Shown piece by piece: positions 1 to 8,959 of a stretch of 64,000 nt of DNA; the first letter of the stretch is position 1, and the number at the start of each line of letters is the position of its first letter. Source of the DNA: Streptomyces cucumeris (lineage in GTDB: Bacteria; Actinomycetota; Actinomycetes; Streptomycetales; Streptomycetaceae); NCBI RefSeq assembly GCF_024295805.1, contig NZ_JANCLX010000039.1, forward strand, positions 18,835 to 82,834, read 5' to 3'. A model generated the notes under the pieces. The model was not told the origin of the DNA and did no database searches. It saw only the letters and a list, made by a program, of their open reading frames with translations. Both the position numbers and the translations under genes were made by a program.

Positions 1-2
1 AC

Positions 3-200
3 CGCCGCCAGCTCACCGTGACCGGCTCCTTCAGCCACGAGCCCGACGACTGGCGGGCCGCGGCCGAACTGCTGCGCGGCGGCGGCCTCTCCGAACGGCT
101 CGAGTCGCTGGTGACCGCCCGCTACGCGCTCGACGAGGTGGAGAAGGCGCTCCGGCAGACCGCCGAGACCCCCGTCTACCGGGTCGTCGTCACCCCGTGA
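3..200 (+). CDS. Zinc-type alcohol dehydrogenase, C-terminal end (partial)
   Basis: Only the last 65 residues are in the window; the gene begins upstream. The visible part ends with a segment of the kind 'Y-A-L-D-E-V-E-K-A-L', the usual closing helix of medium-chain zinc alcohol dehydrogenases and quinone oxidoreductases, where the enzyme's last strand returns to the catalytic domain. No catalytic residue is visible, so the substrate cannot be stated. The next gene starts 82 bases later on the same strand, so the two could be co-transcribed. Confidence 0.6.
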   Translation, partial: RRQLTVTGSFSHEPDDWRAAAELLRGGGLSERLESLVTARYALDEVEKALRQTAETPVYRVVVTP

Positions 201-282
201 CGGGGCGGCGTCCCGCACCCGTGACGGGGCGGCGTCCCGCACCGCGGCCGAACCACCCGAGCACCTCCGAGAAAGGACCGTC

Positions 283-1065
283 GTGTCCCTGCGCGTAGGC
301 GTACAACTCCACCCCCAGCACACCGGTATCGCGGAACTGCGCACCGCCTGGCGCGAGGCCGACGACCTCGGCGTCGACTCCCTGTGGACCTGGGACCACT
401 TCCTCCCGCACACCGGCGATCCGGCCGGACGCCACTACGAGTGCTGGTCGCTGCTGTCCGCGATGGCGGTCGAGACCCGGCGGGCCGCCATCGGCCCCCT
501 GGTGAGCTGCACCGCCTTCCGCAATCCGCAGGTGCTCGCCGACATGGCCCGCACCGTGGACCAGCTCAGCGGCGGACGGCTGGTGCTGGGCCTGGGCGCG
601 GGCTGGTTCGAGGCCGAGCACACCGAGTACGGCATCCCCTTCCCCGGTCCGGCCGCGCGCATGGACGCCTTCGCCACCGCCGTACGGACCGTCAAGGAGC
701 GGCTGGCCCGGCTCAACCCCGGGCCCGCCGGGAAGCTGCCGGTGCTGATCGGCGGCGGCGGACGGCGGCGCACCCTGGAGCTGGTCGCCCGCGAGGCCGA
801 CTGGTGGAACTGGTACGGCTGGGCCTCCGAGGACCCGGTCGCCGAGTTCCGCGAGCTGAGCGGGGTGCTGGACCAGTGGTGCGAGCGGGTCGGCCGCGAC
901 CCCGGCGAGGTCGCCCGTACGGTCATGGTCAACCCGGACCAGCTCCCGCTGGTCGAGGGGTTCGCCGAGGCCGGGGCGGTGCACGTGGTGCTGTCCCTGC
1001 CCGCGCCCTACGACCTGCGCACGGTCGAGGAGCTGCTCAAGGTGCGCGCCGCGCTCGGCACGTGA
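283..1065 (+). CDS. LLM-class F420-dependent oxidoreductase
   Basis: 260 residues, starting at GTG with an AGAAAGGA ribosome binding site about 8 bases upstream. The protein has the luciferase-like TIM-barrel signature: 'SLWTWDHF' near residue 40, 'GGRLVLGLGAGW' near residue 100 and 'PVLIGGGG' near residue 155. Family members use reduced F420 (sometimes FMN) to reduce or oxidise small organic substrates. The actual substrate cannot be read. The stop overlaps the start of the following MFS transporter by 3 bases (GTGA), so the pair is translationally coupled and may act on and export the same compound. Confidence 0.85.
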   Translation: MSLRVGVQLHPQHTGIAELRTAWREADDLGVDSLWTWDHFLPHTGDPAGRHYECWSLLSAMAVETRRAAIGPLVSCTAFRNPQVLADMARTVDQLSGGRLVLGLGAGWFEAEHTEYGIPFPGPAARMDAFATAVRTVKERLARLNPGPAGKLPVLIGGGGRRRTLELVAREADWWNWYGWASEDPVAEFRELSGVLDQWCERVGRDPGEVARTVMVNPDQLPLVEGFAEAGAVHVVLSLPAPYDLRTVEELLKVRAALGT

Positions 1066-2354
1066 CCGGCACCGAATCCGGGGTGTCCGAGACCCGGTCC
1101 GCCGCCCGTACCCCCCTCGGGCGGCGGTTCACCCTGCTCATGGGCGTACTGCTGCTCTCCAGCGTGGGCAATGGGCTGTGCTTCCCGTTCACCTCGATCT
1201 ACATCAGCCGGATGCTGGGGCTGGGCTCCGGGGCCGCGGGCGGCTACTTCATCGCGATGGCCGCGGCCAGCTTCGCCGCGGCCCTCCTCGGCGGTCCGCT
1301 GGCCGACCGCCGGGGCCCGCACCGGGTGGGGGCGATCGGCGGCGCCGCGCTGGCGGTGGGGTACGGACTGCTGGCCCCGGCCGACGGGGTGGCCCTGGTC
1401 CTGCTCTCCGGCGCCTGTGCCGGGGTCGGCTTCGGGCTGTTCTACGCCTCGGTCGTGGGCGTGGTGGACCTGGCCGTCCCGGAGAGCGGCCGCCGGACGG
1501 CGTTCACCGTCCGGCATATCGTCAACAACGCGGGGATCGGGTTCGGTTCGGTGGTCGCGGGCCTGGCGCTGCACGGCGCGGGCACCCCGGCCGGAATGCT
1601 GCGCTGGCTGTATCTGGCCAACGCGCTCGCGGCGGTGCCCCTCGTGGTGGTGATCCGGGCGCTGCGGCCGAAGGAGGCCGTCCGGGACCGGTCCGCGGAG
1701 CCGGGGACCGGCGGCGCGGCCGGGCCGACCTACCGCGCCCTGCTGCGGATCCGGCCGATGGCGCTGCTGGTCGTCGCCCAGGCGCTGTTCGCGATCGTCG
1801 GCTTCACCCAGATCGAGGCGACCGTACCGCTGCTGATGCATGACCATATGGGCGTCACCCTGGGCTGGGTGAGCGCCGTGGTGGCGGCCAACTCCTTCGC
1901 CCTGGTGGCCCTCCAGCCCGTGCTGAGCCGCCGGCTGGAACGGCTGCCGGAGACCGTGAGCCTGGCGGCCGGACCGGTGCTGTGGGCCGGGGCGTTCGGC
2001 TGTGGTCTGGGGGCGGCGCTGGCCGGTCCCACGGCCCCGGCCGCGCTGCGCCACGGGCTGCTGCTCGCCTTCGCGGTGGTGTTCGCGGCGGGTGAGCTGA
2101 TGTACTCCTCGGCCTTCTACCCGCTGCTGCTGCGCTGGTCGGGCGAGGAGGCGACGGGCCGGGCGAGCGCGCTGGCCTCACTGGCCTGGAACCTGGGCAC
2201 CGCCTCGGGCCCGGCCATCGGACTGTTCGTGATCTCCCAGTCCTCGGCGACGGGAAGCTGGGTGGCGCTGGCGGCCGGGGCCGGGGCGGCCTTCGCGGTG
2301 TCGGCGGCGCTGCACCGGCGGGCGGCGCACGGCGAACGGGCGGCGGGCACCTGA
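1062..2354 (+). CDS. MFS transporter
   Basis: 430 residues from the GTG at 1062, which overlaps the preceding stop (GTGA). The reading frame stays open far upstream, but that part lies over the oxidoreductase and is a shadow. About twelve hydrophobic segments are visible, with the loop 2-3 motif 'GGPLADRRGPHRVG' near residue 80 that marks the major facilitator superfamily. It probably works as a drug/proton antiporter in the cytoplasmic membrane. Substrate unknown; coupling to the F420-type oxidoreductase suggests a shared small molecule. Confidence 0.85.
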   Translation: MTGTESGVSETRSAARTPLGRRFTLLMGVLLLSSVGNGLCFPFTSIYISRMLGLGSGAAGGYFIAMAAASFAAALLGGPLADRRGPHRVGAIGGAALAVGYGLLAPADGVALVLLSGACAGVGFGLFYASVVGVVDLAVPESGRRTAFTVRHIVNNAGIGFGSVVAGLALHGAGTPAGMLRWLYLANALAAVPLVVVIRALRPKEAVRDRSAEPGTGGAAGPTYRALLRIRPMALLVVAQALFAIVGFTQIEATVPLLMHDHMGVTLGWVSAVVAANSFALVALQPVLSRRLERLPETVSLAAGPVLWAGAFGCGLGAALAGPTAPAALRHGLLLAFAVVFAAGELMYSSAFYPLLLRWSGEEATGRASALASLAWNLGTASGPAIGLFVISQSSATGSWVALAAGAGAAFAVSAALHRRAAHGERAAGT

Positions 2355-2412
2355 GCGCCCGCCGCCCGCGGCGGTCACCGGCTCTCCGGGCCCTACCGGC
2401 CCCGGCTCCGGC

Positions 2413-3462
2413 TCATGACTTCGGCAGATATGCGTTGTCGTAGGCGTCCTCGGGGGTCACGGCCTCCCCCAGCAGCCCCTGGTCGTACATGAAGTCCGCC
2501 ATCCGGGTCCAGGTCTGCGGGTCGTTGACCCCCACCTCGCCCTGGTCGTTCTTCATCATCGGGATGGTGGCCTTCAGCACCGCCCGCGCGTTCTTCTGCT
2601 GCTTGTCACCGCGCAGGGTCGGTACGTACTTCTGGCTCAGCTCGATGGCCTCGTCCGGGTGGTCCGCCATGTACTGCAGACCGCGCAAGGAGGCGTCGAC
2701 GAACTTCCGCATATCGTCACCGCGCTTGTCCAGCGTGCTCTTCTTGGCCCCCAGGCCCACGCCGACCAGCGGTTCTCCCTCATCGCCCGAGTCGAGGGTA
2801 ATCGCCCGTACCGAGGTCCCGGCCTCCTTGAAGGCGATGGCGTCGTTATTCAGGTAACCCATCACGCCCTCGACCTTCTTTCCGGTCAGGGCGGCCTGCT
2901 GGGTGAAGCCGATGTTCTGGACCTTCGCGTCCTTGGCGGAAAGGCCGCCCTCCTTCAGGAGGGCCAGCAATCCGAAATAGGTCTCGCCAAAGGGGCCGGG
3001 GGTGCCGATCTTGCGGCCCTTGAGGTCCTCCGGTTTCCGGATGTCGGAGTCCTTGGGGACGATCAGACCCACCGGGTATTTCTGGTAAAAGGTGGCGATG
3101 TCCACGACCGGCACATTCTTGGAGCGGGCCTGGAGCATCTCGTCGCCGCCCGCGTAGACCGCGTCCTCCTTGCCCGACTTCAGCGCTCCGAAGAGGTCTT
3201 CCGCCGCACCATGATGACGTAGCGTCACCTGGAGTCCGGCGTCCTTGTAGAAGCCCTTTTCAGCGGCCACGTAAAACGGTGCGAACTGGATGTTGGGCGT
3301 GTACGTCAGCCCTACGGTGATGCCCTCGCCGCCCTTGCCCCCCGCGCTCTCCGGCTCCTCGGCGCATGAGGTCAGCATGGCCAGTGCCACGACCGACGCA
3401 AGAGCCGCCCCCGTGACCCGGTGTCTGCGGGCACGGCTCGTGGAGGTCTTCACAGAACGCAC
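2413..3462 (-). CDS. ABC transporter substrate-binding lipoprotein (NMT1/SsuA-like)
   Basis: 349 residues, GTG start with a strong AGAGGAGA site 5-10 bases upstream. A signal peptide ends in the lipobox 'MLTSC', so Cys33 would be lipidated and the protein held on the outer face of the membrane. The mature part starts with 'TVGLTYTPNIQFAPFYVAAEKGFY', shown here only as the family pattern of a short strand followed by 'AxxKGxY', typical of NMT1/THI5 and taurine/nitrate-type binding proteins. It lies 25 bases downstream of the permease gene. The ligand could be a thiamine precursor, a sulfonate or another small organic compound. Confidence 0.8.
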   Translation of the reverse strand: MRSVKTSTSRARRHRVTGAALASVVALAMLTSCAEEPESAGGKGGEGITVGLTYTPNIQFAPFYVAAEKGFYKDAGLQVTLRHHGAAEDLFGALKSGKEDAVYAGGDEMLQARSKNVPVVDIATFYQKYPVGLIVPKDSDIRKPEDLKGRKIGTPGPFGETYFGLLALLKEGGLSAKDAKVQNIGFTQQAALTGKKVEGVMGYLNNDAIAFKEAGTSVRAITLDSGDEGEPLVGVGLGAKKSTLDKRGDDMRKFVDASLRGLQYMADHPDEAIELSQKYVPTLRGDKQQKNARAVLKATIPMMKNDQGEVGVNDPQTWTRMADFMYDQGLLGEAVTPEDAYDNAYLPKS

Positions 3463-3487
3463 TACGTCTCCTCTTGAGTGAACGATG

Positions 3488-4429
3488 TCAGTCGCGCTGG
3501 ACGAACTTCTCGGCCAGCCGGACGACCGTGTACTGGACGGCCGCGAGCAGGCAGAGCATGAGGAGCGTGGAGAACAGCCCCTCGGTGTCGGCCTCCTGGC
3601 GCTGGACCGTCATGAGCTGGCCCAGCCCCTCCCCGCCCATCACGAACTCACCGACGACGGCGCCGGTGATGGAGAGCGTGAGGCCGTTGCGCACCCCCGC
3701 GAGGATGCTGGGCAGGGCGAGCGGCAGCTCGATGTACCAGAGCATTCCCCACCACCCCACACCGTCCACCCGCGCGGCCCCCATCACGTCCTGGTCCAGT
3801 GAGCGCAAGCCCAGCGCGGTGTTGACCAGGATGGGGAAGAACACCAGCAGGGCGCAGAGCACCGCGATGGGCAGCAGTCCGTAGCCCAGCCAGATGGCGA
3901 ACACCGGGGCCAGCGCCACCGCGGGCACGGCCTGCGAGGCGGCCACGTACGGCTCCAGCGCCGCGGCCGCCAGTTCGCTGCGGGCGATGAGGTAGCCCAG
4001 CGGCAGCGCCACCGCGATCCCCAGGCCGCCGCCCGCAAGCGCCTCCCACACCGTCTCCTTGGTGTAGTCCAGCAGCAGACCGTGTTGCACCTCATCGAGG
4101 AAACGGTCCGCCAACGCACCCGGGGCGGGCAGATAGAACTCCGCGATCATTCCGGTACGGGTGACGATGTCCCATACGAGAAGCAGCAACAGCCCGAATA
4201 CCAGTGGCGGAAGCACCCGCTGGAAGATGGACCGGCGGCGCTTCACGGGAACACGACGGCCATGCGCGCCCCTGTTGTTTTGCCGTCCCCTGCCTCCGCG
4301 ATGTGCGTTTCCGGCGGTGTTGCCGGACTTTCGCGCGCGTCCCGGTCGGGGTGAATGCGGCGCCGTGGTCCTCGGCCCGCCGCCCGCGGCCGCCGTGGCG
4401 GTCGCACCCCTTCCGTCCCCTTCGGTCAT
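3488..4429 (-). CDS. ABC transporter permease (SsuC/TauC-like)
   Basis: 313 residues if translation starts at the ATG at 4429, preceded by AAGGGG; two in-frame upstream ATG codons lack a clear site. The first 75 residues are a basic, Gly/Arg-rich cytoplasmic tail, unusually long for the family. About six membrane segments follow, with the ABC-permease EAA-type loop around 'AARVDGVGWWGMLWYIELP'. It pairs with the lipoprotein directly downstream. No ATPase gene lies next to either, although such importers need one; it must be supplied from elsewhere or has been lost. Confidence 0.8.
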   Translation of the reverse strand: MTEGDGRGATATAAAGGGPRTTAPHSPRPGRARKSGNTAGNAHRGGRGRQNNRGAHGRRVPVKRRRSIFQRVLPPLVFGLLLLLVWDIVTRTGMIAEFYLPAPGALADRFLDEVQHGLLLDYTKETVWEALAGGGLGIAVALPLGYLIARSELAAAALEPYVAASQAVPAVALAPVFAIWLGYGLLPIAVLCALLVFFPILVNTALGLRSLDQDVMGAARVDGVGWWGMLWYIELPLALPSILAGVRNGLTLSITGAVVGEFVMGGEGLGQLMTVQRQEADTEGLFSTLLMLCLLAAVQYTVVRLAEKFVQRD

Positions 4430-4534
4430 CCCCAAATCCCCTTGCATTACCGGCTGTTGCCTAGTCGGCACGCCCGCGTGCAACCTATCGCCCGTACGCC
4501 GCGGATTACAATGTCGTCGGGGAAAACGAAATAG

Positions 4535-6100
4535 TCACGTCGGTGGATTTCCATGTTTTCGCGCAGGCAGCGGGGCATGTTTGGTGCGCAGCATCTCCAG
4601 CGCCGCGATGAGGGTCTGCCGGGTGAGTGCCGGATCGATGACATCGTCCACGAGTCCGCGCTCGGCCGCGTAGTAGGGATGCATCAGCTCCGCCGCATAC
4701 TCCTTGACCAGCTGGCCGCGTACGGTGCCGGGGTCCTCGGCGGCGGCGATCCGGCGGCGGAAGACCACATTGGCCGCGGCCTCGGCGCCCATCACCGCGA
4801 TCTCGTTGGTCGGCCAGGCGAACGACAGATCGCAGCCGATGGAGCGGGAGTCCATCACGATGTACGCCCCGCCGTACGCCTTGCGCAGGATGAGCTGGAT
4901 ACGCGGCACGGTCGCGTTGCAGTACGCGTAGAGCAGCTTGGCGCCGTGCCGGATGATGCCGCCATGCTCCTGGTCCACACCGGGCAGGAAGCCGGGTACG
5001 TCCACCAGCGTGACCAGCGGGATGTTGAACGCGTCGCAGAACTGGACGAACCGGGCCGCCTTCTCGGAGGACTCGATGTCCAGCACCCCGGCCAGGGCCA
5101 GCGGCTGGTTGGCGACCACGCCCACCAGCCGGCCGTCCAGCCGGGCCAGGGTGCACAGCACACTGGTGGCCCAGCGCTCGTGCACCTCCATGTGCTCACC
5201 GTCGTCGACGATCTCCTCGATGACCGCGCGCATGTCGTACGGCTGGTTGCCGTGCAGCGGCACCAGGTCCAGCAGCGCGTCACAGCGGCGGTCGCGCGGA
5301 TCGTCGCACGGCACCGGCGGCGGGGTCTCCCGGTTGCTCGCGGGCAGCAGCGAGAGCAGATAGCGCACCTCCTCCAGACAGCTCGCCTCGTCGTCGTAGG
5401 CGAAGTGGGCCACCCCGGAGGTTTCGGCGTGCACATCGGCGCCGCCGAGCCCGTTCTGCGAGACCTTCTCCCCCGTCACCGCCTGGACCACATCGGGTCC
5501 GGTGATGAACATCTGCGAGGTCTCCCGGACCATGAACACGAAGTCGGTGAGGGCCGGGGAGTACGCGGCGCCGCCCGCGCACGGCCCGAGCATCACGCTG
5601 ATCTGCGGGATCACCCCCGAGGCACGGGTGTTGCGCTCGAAGATGCCGCCGTAGCCCGCGAGCGCGGAGACGCCCTCCTGGATGCGTGCGCCCGCGCCGT
5701 CGTTGAGGGAGACCAGCGGTGCCCCGGCGGCCAGCGCCCGGTCCATCAGCTTGTGGATCTTCTGGGCGTGGGCCTCGCCGAGCGCCCCGCCGAAGATCCG
5801 GAAGTCATGGGCGAAGGCGAAGACCGTACGGCCGTGCACCGTGCCCCAGCCGGTGATCACACCGTCGGTGTACGGCCGCTTGTCCTCCAGGCCGAACCCG
5901 CTGGCCCGGTGCCTGCGTAACGGCTCCAGCTCGGTGAACGACCCCTCGTCGAACAGCAGCGAGAGCCGTTCGCGCACGGTCAGCTTGCCCTTGCCGTGCT
6001 GGGCCGCGGTGGCCCGGGGGTCCCCCGCGCGCACCTCGTCCTTGAGCCGGTGCAGCGCGGCCACCCGGGTCCGGGCACCGGCCGTGTCGCTCTCCGCCAT
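4535..6100 (-). CDS. Acyl-CoA carboxylase, carboxyltransferase beta subunit (PccB-like)
   Basis: 521 residues from the ATG at 6100; the frame extends 49 codons further upstream but the extension looks non-coding. The protein carries both crotonase-fold halves of the carboxyltransferase: 'GGAYSPALTDF' and 'GPDVVQAVTGE' in the first half, 'NIPLVTLVDVPGFLPG' and 'AYGGAYIVMDSRSIG' in the second. These subunits move a carboxyl group from biotin to acetyl-, propionyl- or longer acyl-CoA and work with a biotinylated alpha subunit. Neither an alpha nor a small epsilon subunit is adjacent, so the acyl-CoA used is not known. It may supply an extender unit for secondary metabolism. Confidence 0.9.
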   Translation of the reverse strand: MAESDTAGARTRVAALHRLKDEVRAGDPRATAAQHGKGKLTVRERLSLLFDEGSFTELEPLRRHRASGFGLEDKRPYTDGVITGWGTVHGRTVFAFAHDFRIFGGALGEAHAQKIHKLMDRALAAGAPLVSLNDGAGARIQEGVSALAGYGGIFERNTRASGVIPQISVMLGPCAGGAAYSPALTDFVFMVRETSQMFITGPDVVQAVTGEKVSQNGLGGADVHAETSGVAHFAYDDEASCLEEVRYLLSLLPASNRETPPPVPCDDPRDRRCDALLDLVPLHGNQPYDMRAVIEEIVDDGEHMEVHERWATSVLCTLARLDGRLVGVVANQPLALAGVLDIESSEKAARFVQFCDAFNIPLVTLVDVPGFLPGVDQEHGGIIRHGAKLLYAYCNATVPRIQLILRKAYGGAYIVMDSRSIGCDLSFAWPTNEIAVMGAEAAANVVFRRRIAAAEDPGTVRGQLVKEYAAELMHPYYAAERGLVDDVIDPALTRQTLIAALEMLRTKHAPLPARKHGNPPT

Positions 6101-6253
6101 GAGACATCCCCCCGTGGATCTCCGGGCGCGCACGGTGTGCGGCCCGTCGTCAGGGTAGGAACGGGCTGTAAGCCGCTGGTAGAGAATCGCTCGAGGATGA
6201 CCGCAAGAGGCCACCGGACCCCTTGCGCACCGGAGGGTGATGGCCACCGGATG

Positions 6254-7246
6254 TCAGCGGGCCGCGCTGTCGGGGGGCGAGGGGGGCGGCTTGGGCGGTT
6301 CGCCGAGTATGCCGAGTTCACCGGCTCGTACCCCCGCCTGGAAGCGGGAACTTGCCTCCAGCAGCTCCAGGATCCCGGTGACGTAGCGGCGGTAGGTGCG
6401 CACCGAGATCGCCAGATCGCGGGCCGCGGCCTCGTCGGTGACACCGTCCCGCAGCCGGGCCAGCACCCGGCGCACCATCTCGGTACGGGCCCGGTTGCCG
6501 AAGTCCAGGGGGCGGGCGGCGGGTACGGCGCCCGCCCAGATGGTCCCGAACATGCCGTACAGGGAGCCGACCACCAGCGGGTCCTGGACCACCGAGGTCC
6601 GCCGCCCCTCCTCGGTCTCGGTGCACACCAGCGCGGTCCGGCCGTCGGCGATGACCGCGGTGGGCAGGGCGACGGCCGCGGTACGCACCTGCGGGGGGCA
6701 CGGGTGGGGGCTCCGGCCCCCGACACCCCCGCTCCCGCCCGCGCCCCCGCCCGGGTTTCCGCTCCCGCCCGCGCCGGACGTTCCGGTACGCGCCGCCCCG
6801 GAACCGGCCGCGCCGGACGCCCCGGACGCCCCCGCCGCGCCGTCCGCCGTCCGTTCGGCCCCCGGCAGCGGTACGGACACCGGGGCGGGCCCCGGCGGCG
6901 GACCGCCACCGGGGCCGGATCTGCCGCGCAGCACCCGCACCCGCACCCCGCCGTCGAGATCGGTCAGCAGCGCGCCCAGCGCCCCGTGGACCGGTGCCAT
7001 CCGCGCCGAGGCGTCCGGGAACACCGCGTCCACCCCCCGCCGGGCCTGCGTGATCACTTGCTCAGCGGCGGCCAGAAAGGCGGAATCCTCTATTCCCACC
7101 TCGGTGAACTGCGCATGCCGGGAGCGCCGGGCGCGGTGTTCCACCACGGTGGACTCGATGAGCGCCCGCACCTCCCGCAGCGTCCGGTCCAGCACGTCCC
7201 CCGTATGCGTGGCCTCCGGCCCCGGATCGCGTCCGCGGTCGTCCAT
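6254..7246 (-). CDS. LuxR-type helix-turn-helix regulator (first of a tandem pair)
   Basis: 330 residues from the ATG at 7246, which follows GGGGGAG. The C-terminal 70 residues form a LuxR/GerE-type helix-turn-helix ('LRDGVTDEAAARDLAISVRTYRRYV'-like pattern). Before it lies a domain with 'TAVIADGRTALVCT' and 'VVQDPLVVGSLYGMFGTIW', resembling the PLD/TrmB-like sensor domain of actinobacterial LuxR proteins. Between them, residues about 130-205, is a low-complexity Pro/Gly/Ala stretch missing from the neighbour at 7306-8103. No phosphoacceptor receiver domain is present. The pair are clear paralogues, 59 bases apart. Targets are unknown. Confidence 0.8.
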   Translation of the reverse strand: MDDRGRDPGPEATHTGDVLDRTLREVRALIESTVVEHRARRSRHAQFTEVGIEDSAFLAAAEQVITQARRGVDAVFPDASARMAPVHGALGALLTDLDGGVRVRVLRGRSGPGGGPPPGPAPVSVPLPGAERTADGAAGASGASGAAGSGAARTGTSGAGGSGNPGGGAGGSGGVGGRSPHPCPPQVRTAAVALPTAVIADGRTALVCTETEEGRRTSVVQDPLVVGSLYGMFGTIWAGAVPAARPLDFGNRARTEMVRRVLARLRDGVTDEAAARDLAISVRTYRRYVTGILELLEASSRFQAGVRAGELGILGEPPKPPPSPPDSAAR

Positions 7247-7305
7247 CTCCCCCACACTTCTTGCCCGAGTTCTGCCCGATGACGTGGTCAAGGTCGCGAG
7301 CACTG

Positions 7306-8103
7306 TCAGGGACGGCTGGGCAGCAGCCCCATTTCCACCGCCCGTACCCCTGCCTGGAAGCGGGAGTTGGCCCCCAGCTCCCGCATGATCTCCGCGACGT
7401 AGCGCCGATAGGTGCGCAGGGAAACCTGCATCTCCCGGGCCGCCACCTCATCGGTGTGGCCGGTGCGCAGACATTCCAGTATTTGGCGGGCCGAATCCCG
7501 GCACAGCCGTCCGCCGAGCCGCGGATATTCCGCGAGCCCCACCGCGTTCCCCCAGGCCCCGGTGAACATCAGCTCCAGGGCCCGCACCGTGGCGGGGTCC
7601 TCCACCAGGGTCGCCTGCCGTCCGCCGCCCCCGCCGCGTACGTAGACGAGCTGACCGTCGATCAGCAGGGCCTCGGTCGGCCCGCCGTCGCCGACCCGGA
7701 CCTCGCACCGCGGATCGGTGCGCGCCAGCGCGCGTATCGCGTTGGCGGAGGCGGCCCGCTCCCTGCAGAGCAACCGCACCGCCACATTCCGGCGGGCTCC
7801 CCTGGCGGGCCGGGCGAGCGCCGCGCAGACGGCGTCCGTCTGCTCCTCGCCGCCCGACATGACCACCTGTACGGTCCGCTCGGCGCCGTCGACGAGTGTG
7901 TCGACGACCTCCGCGAGCGGCACCTTCTCCAGAGCCGTCCCCGCCCAGGAGTCCTGGGCCAGCTCCCGGCGGTGCCGTACGACCGTCGACTCGATCAGGT
8001 CGCGCGCGGCGAGCAGGGCGCGCTCCACGTAGTCGGGGGCCATGGCCGGAGCGGCTGCCGCACTCTCGGAAGGACGCTCGGATACGCGGACAAGACCTAC
8101 CAT
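7306..8103 (-). CDS. LuxR-type helix-turn-helix regulator (second of a tandem pair)
   Basis: 265 residues, ATG start with GGGGAAG about 5 bases upstream. It matches the downstream paralogue along its length: 'RDLIESTVVRHRREL' at the N-terminus, 'EALLIDGQLVYVRGG' and 'LVEDPATVRALELMF' in the middle, and a C-terminal helix-turn-helix ending 'LGANSRFQAGVRAVEMGLL'. It lacks the Pro/Gly insert. The middle domain resembles the PLD-like sensor module of actinobacterial LuxR regulators. The 400-base upstream gap probably holds its promoter and that of the pair. Confidence 0.8.
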   Translation of the reverse strand: MVGLVRVSERPSESAAAAPAMAPDYVERALLAARDLIESTVVRHRRELAQDSWAGTALEKVPLAEVVDTLVDGAERTVQVVMSGGEEQTDAVCAALARPARGARRNVAVRLLCRERAASANAIRALARTDPRCEVRVGDGGPTEALLIDGQLVYVRGGGGGRQATLVEDPATVRALELMFTGAWGNAVGLAEYPRLGGRLCRDSARQILECLRTGHTDEVAAREMQVSLRTYRRYVAEIMRELGANSRFQAGVRAVEMGLLPSRP

Positions 8104-8507
8104 GACTTCCCCAGAGGGCTTCAGAGACTTACTCTTTCAAATACCGGCCTGGTTCTCGTATTTCCATTGCCTCAAATAGCGAGGCAGCATTGCGCGAAAT
8201 CAACATCGACAGTAATTCGCACACAGCGACGGCGTCAACGCGGGGCGTAAGGTAAAGAGTTGACCAAACGGTGCGTGGCGATCCGGCGTACATGACTCCG
8301 TACGCACCCGGATGATTCCAACTGTCAACAAGTTACGGGAACCGCGGGGGCGTACGCGGGGCGGACGCACACAGTGCAGCGGGCCCGCGACACCCCGCGA
8401 CCGGCCGTGACCGGTCCTGTCCGGTTGCTGCCAGGGCCGTAACCAATGGGAGATCACCCCCGTCCGGGGGTGACAGCAGAGACTCGCGGCCCCTGCGGGC
8501 CTGGGGG
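8104..8507 (+). other. Non-coding stretch upstream of the LuxR pair
   Basis: No convincing gene on either strand; the open frames here lack start sites and have atypical codon use. The stretch is locally A+T-rich for this genome. A 7-base inverted repeat GGTGCGT/ACGCACC sits at 8270-8276 and 8302-8308 and could be a regulator site. A TTGACA-like hexamer on the minus strand lies at 8323-8328, without an obvious -10 element at the right distance. Confidence 0.4.
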
Positions 8508-8909
8508 TCAGCGGCCGCCGAAGCTGATCGGCCCGTTGAAGTCCCGGCCCTGGATGACCGGACCGGTGATGTGGGCGTCCCCGGAGACCGTGTTGTACAC
8601 CGTGCTCGTCTCGTCCTCGCCGTCCGCAGCGCCGTACCGGCGCATCCACGCCGCGAGGTCACGTCCGAAGTCCGGGTCCTGACGGGCCCGTTCGGCCAGC
8701 AGCTCGGCCAGCCGGCGCAGCCGCTCGGCGTCGTCGCGCGGAATGACCACCGGTCCGGGGTCGTCGGCCGTGCCGTCCTCACCGCGCCGCAGCGCCCTGC
8801 GGGCCAGTGCGCCCAGGGAGTCCAGAGCTCGCCGTCCGGCCTCGCCCCCGGCCCCCGACACGGCCGCGTTGACCGCCGTGACCAGCGCGCCCGCCGTCAC
8901 CGGATCCAT
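8508..8909 (-). CDS. Small protein with effector-associated N-terminus and RHIM/BASS-like tail motif
   Basis: 133 residues, ATG start. The N-terminus ('MDPVTAGALVTAVNAAVSG') is the helical opening seen on many Streptomyces NB-ARC and TPR proteins. A Gly-poor, Arg/Glu-rich helical middle follows. The last 30 residues read 'YNTVSGDAHITGPVIQG' and end 'FNGPISFGG'; the core V-I-Q-G flanked by Gly-rich short strands resembles RHIM-like or BASS-type bacterial amyloid signalling motifs. No enzymatic domain is present. It lies 50 bases downstream of the ATPase gene at 8960-9361 on the same strand. Function unknown; the motif match is by eye. Confidence 0.6.
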   Translation of the reverse strand: MDPVTAGALVTAVNAAVSGAGGEAGRRALDSLGALARRALRRGEDGTADDPGPVVIPRDDAERLRRLAELLAERARQDPDFGRDLAAWMRRYGAADGEDETSTVYNTVSGDAHITGPVIQGRDFNGPISFGGR

Positions 8910-8959
8910 GGTCCACCCCCTGCTTCAGGTCGCGGACACCACGCTACCGGCGCCGTGGG

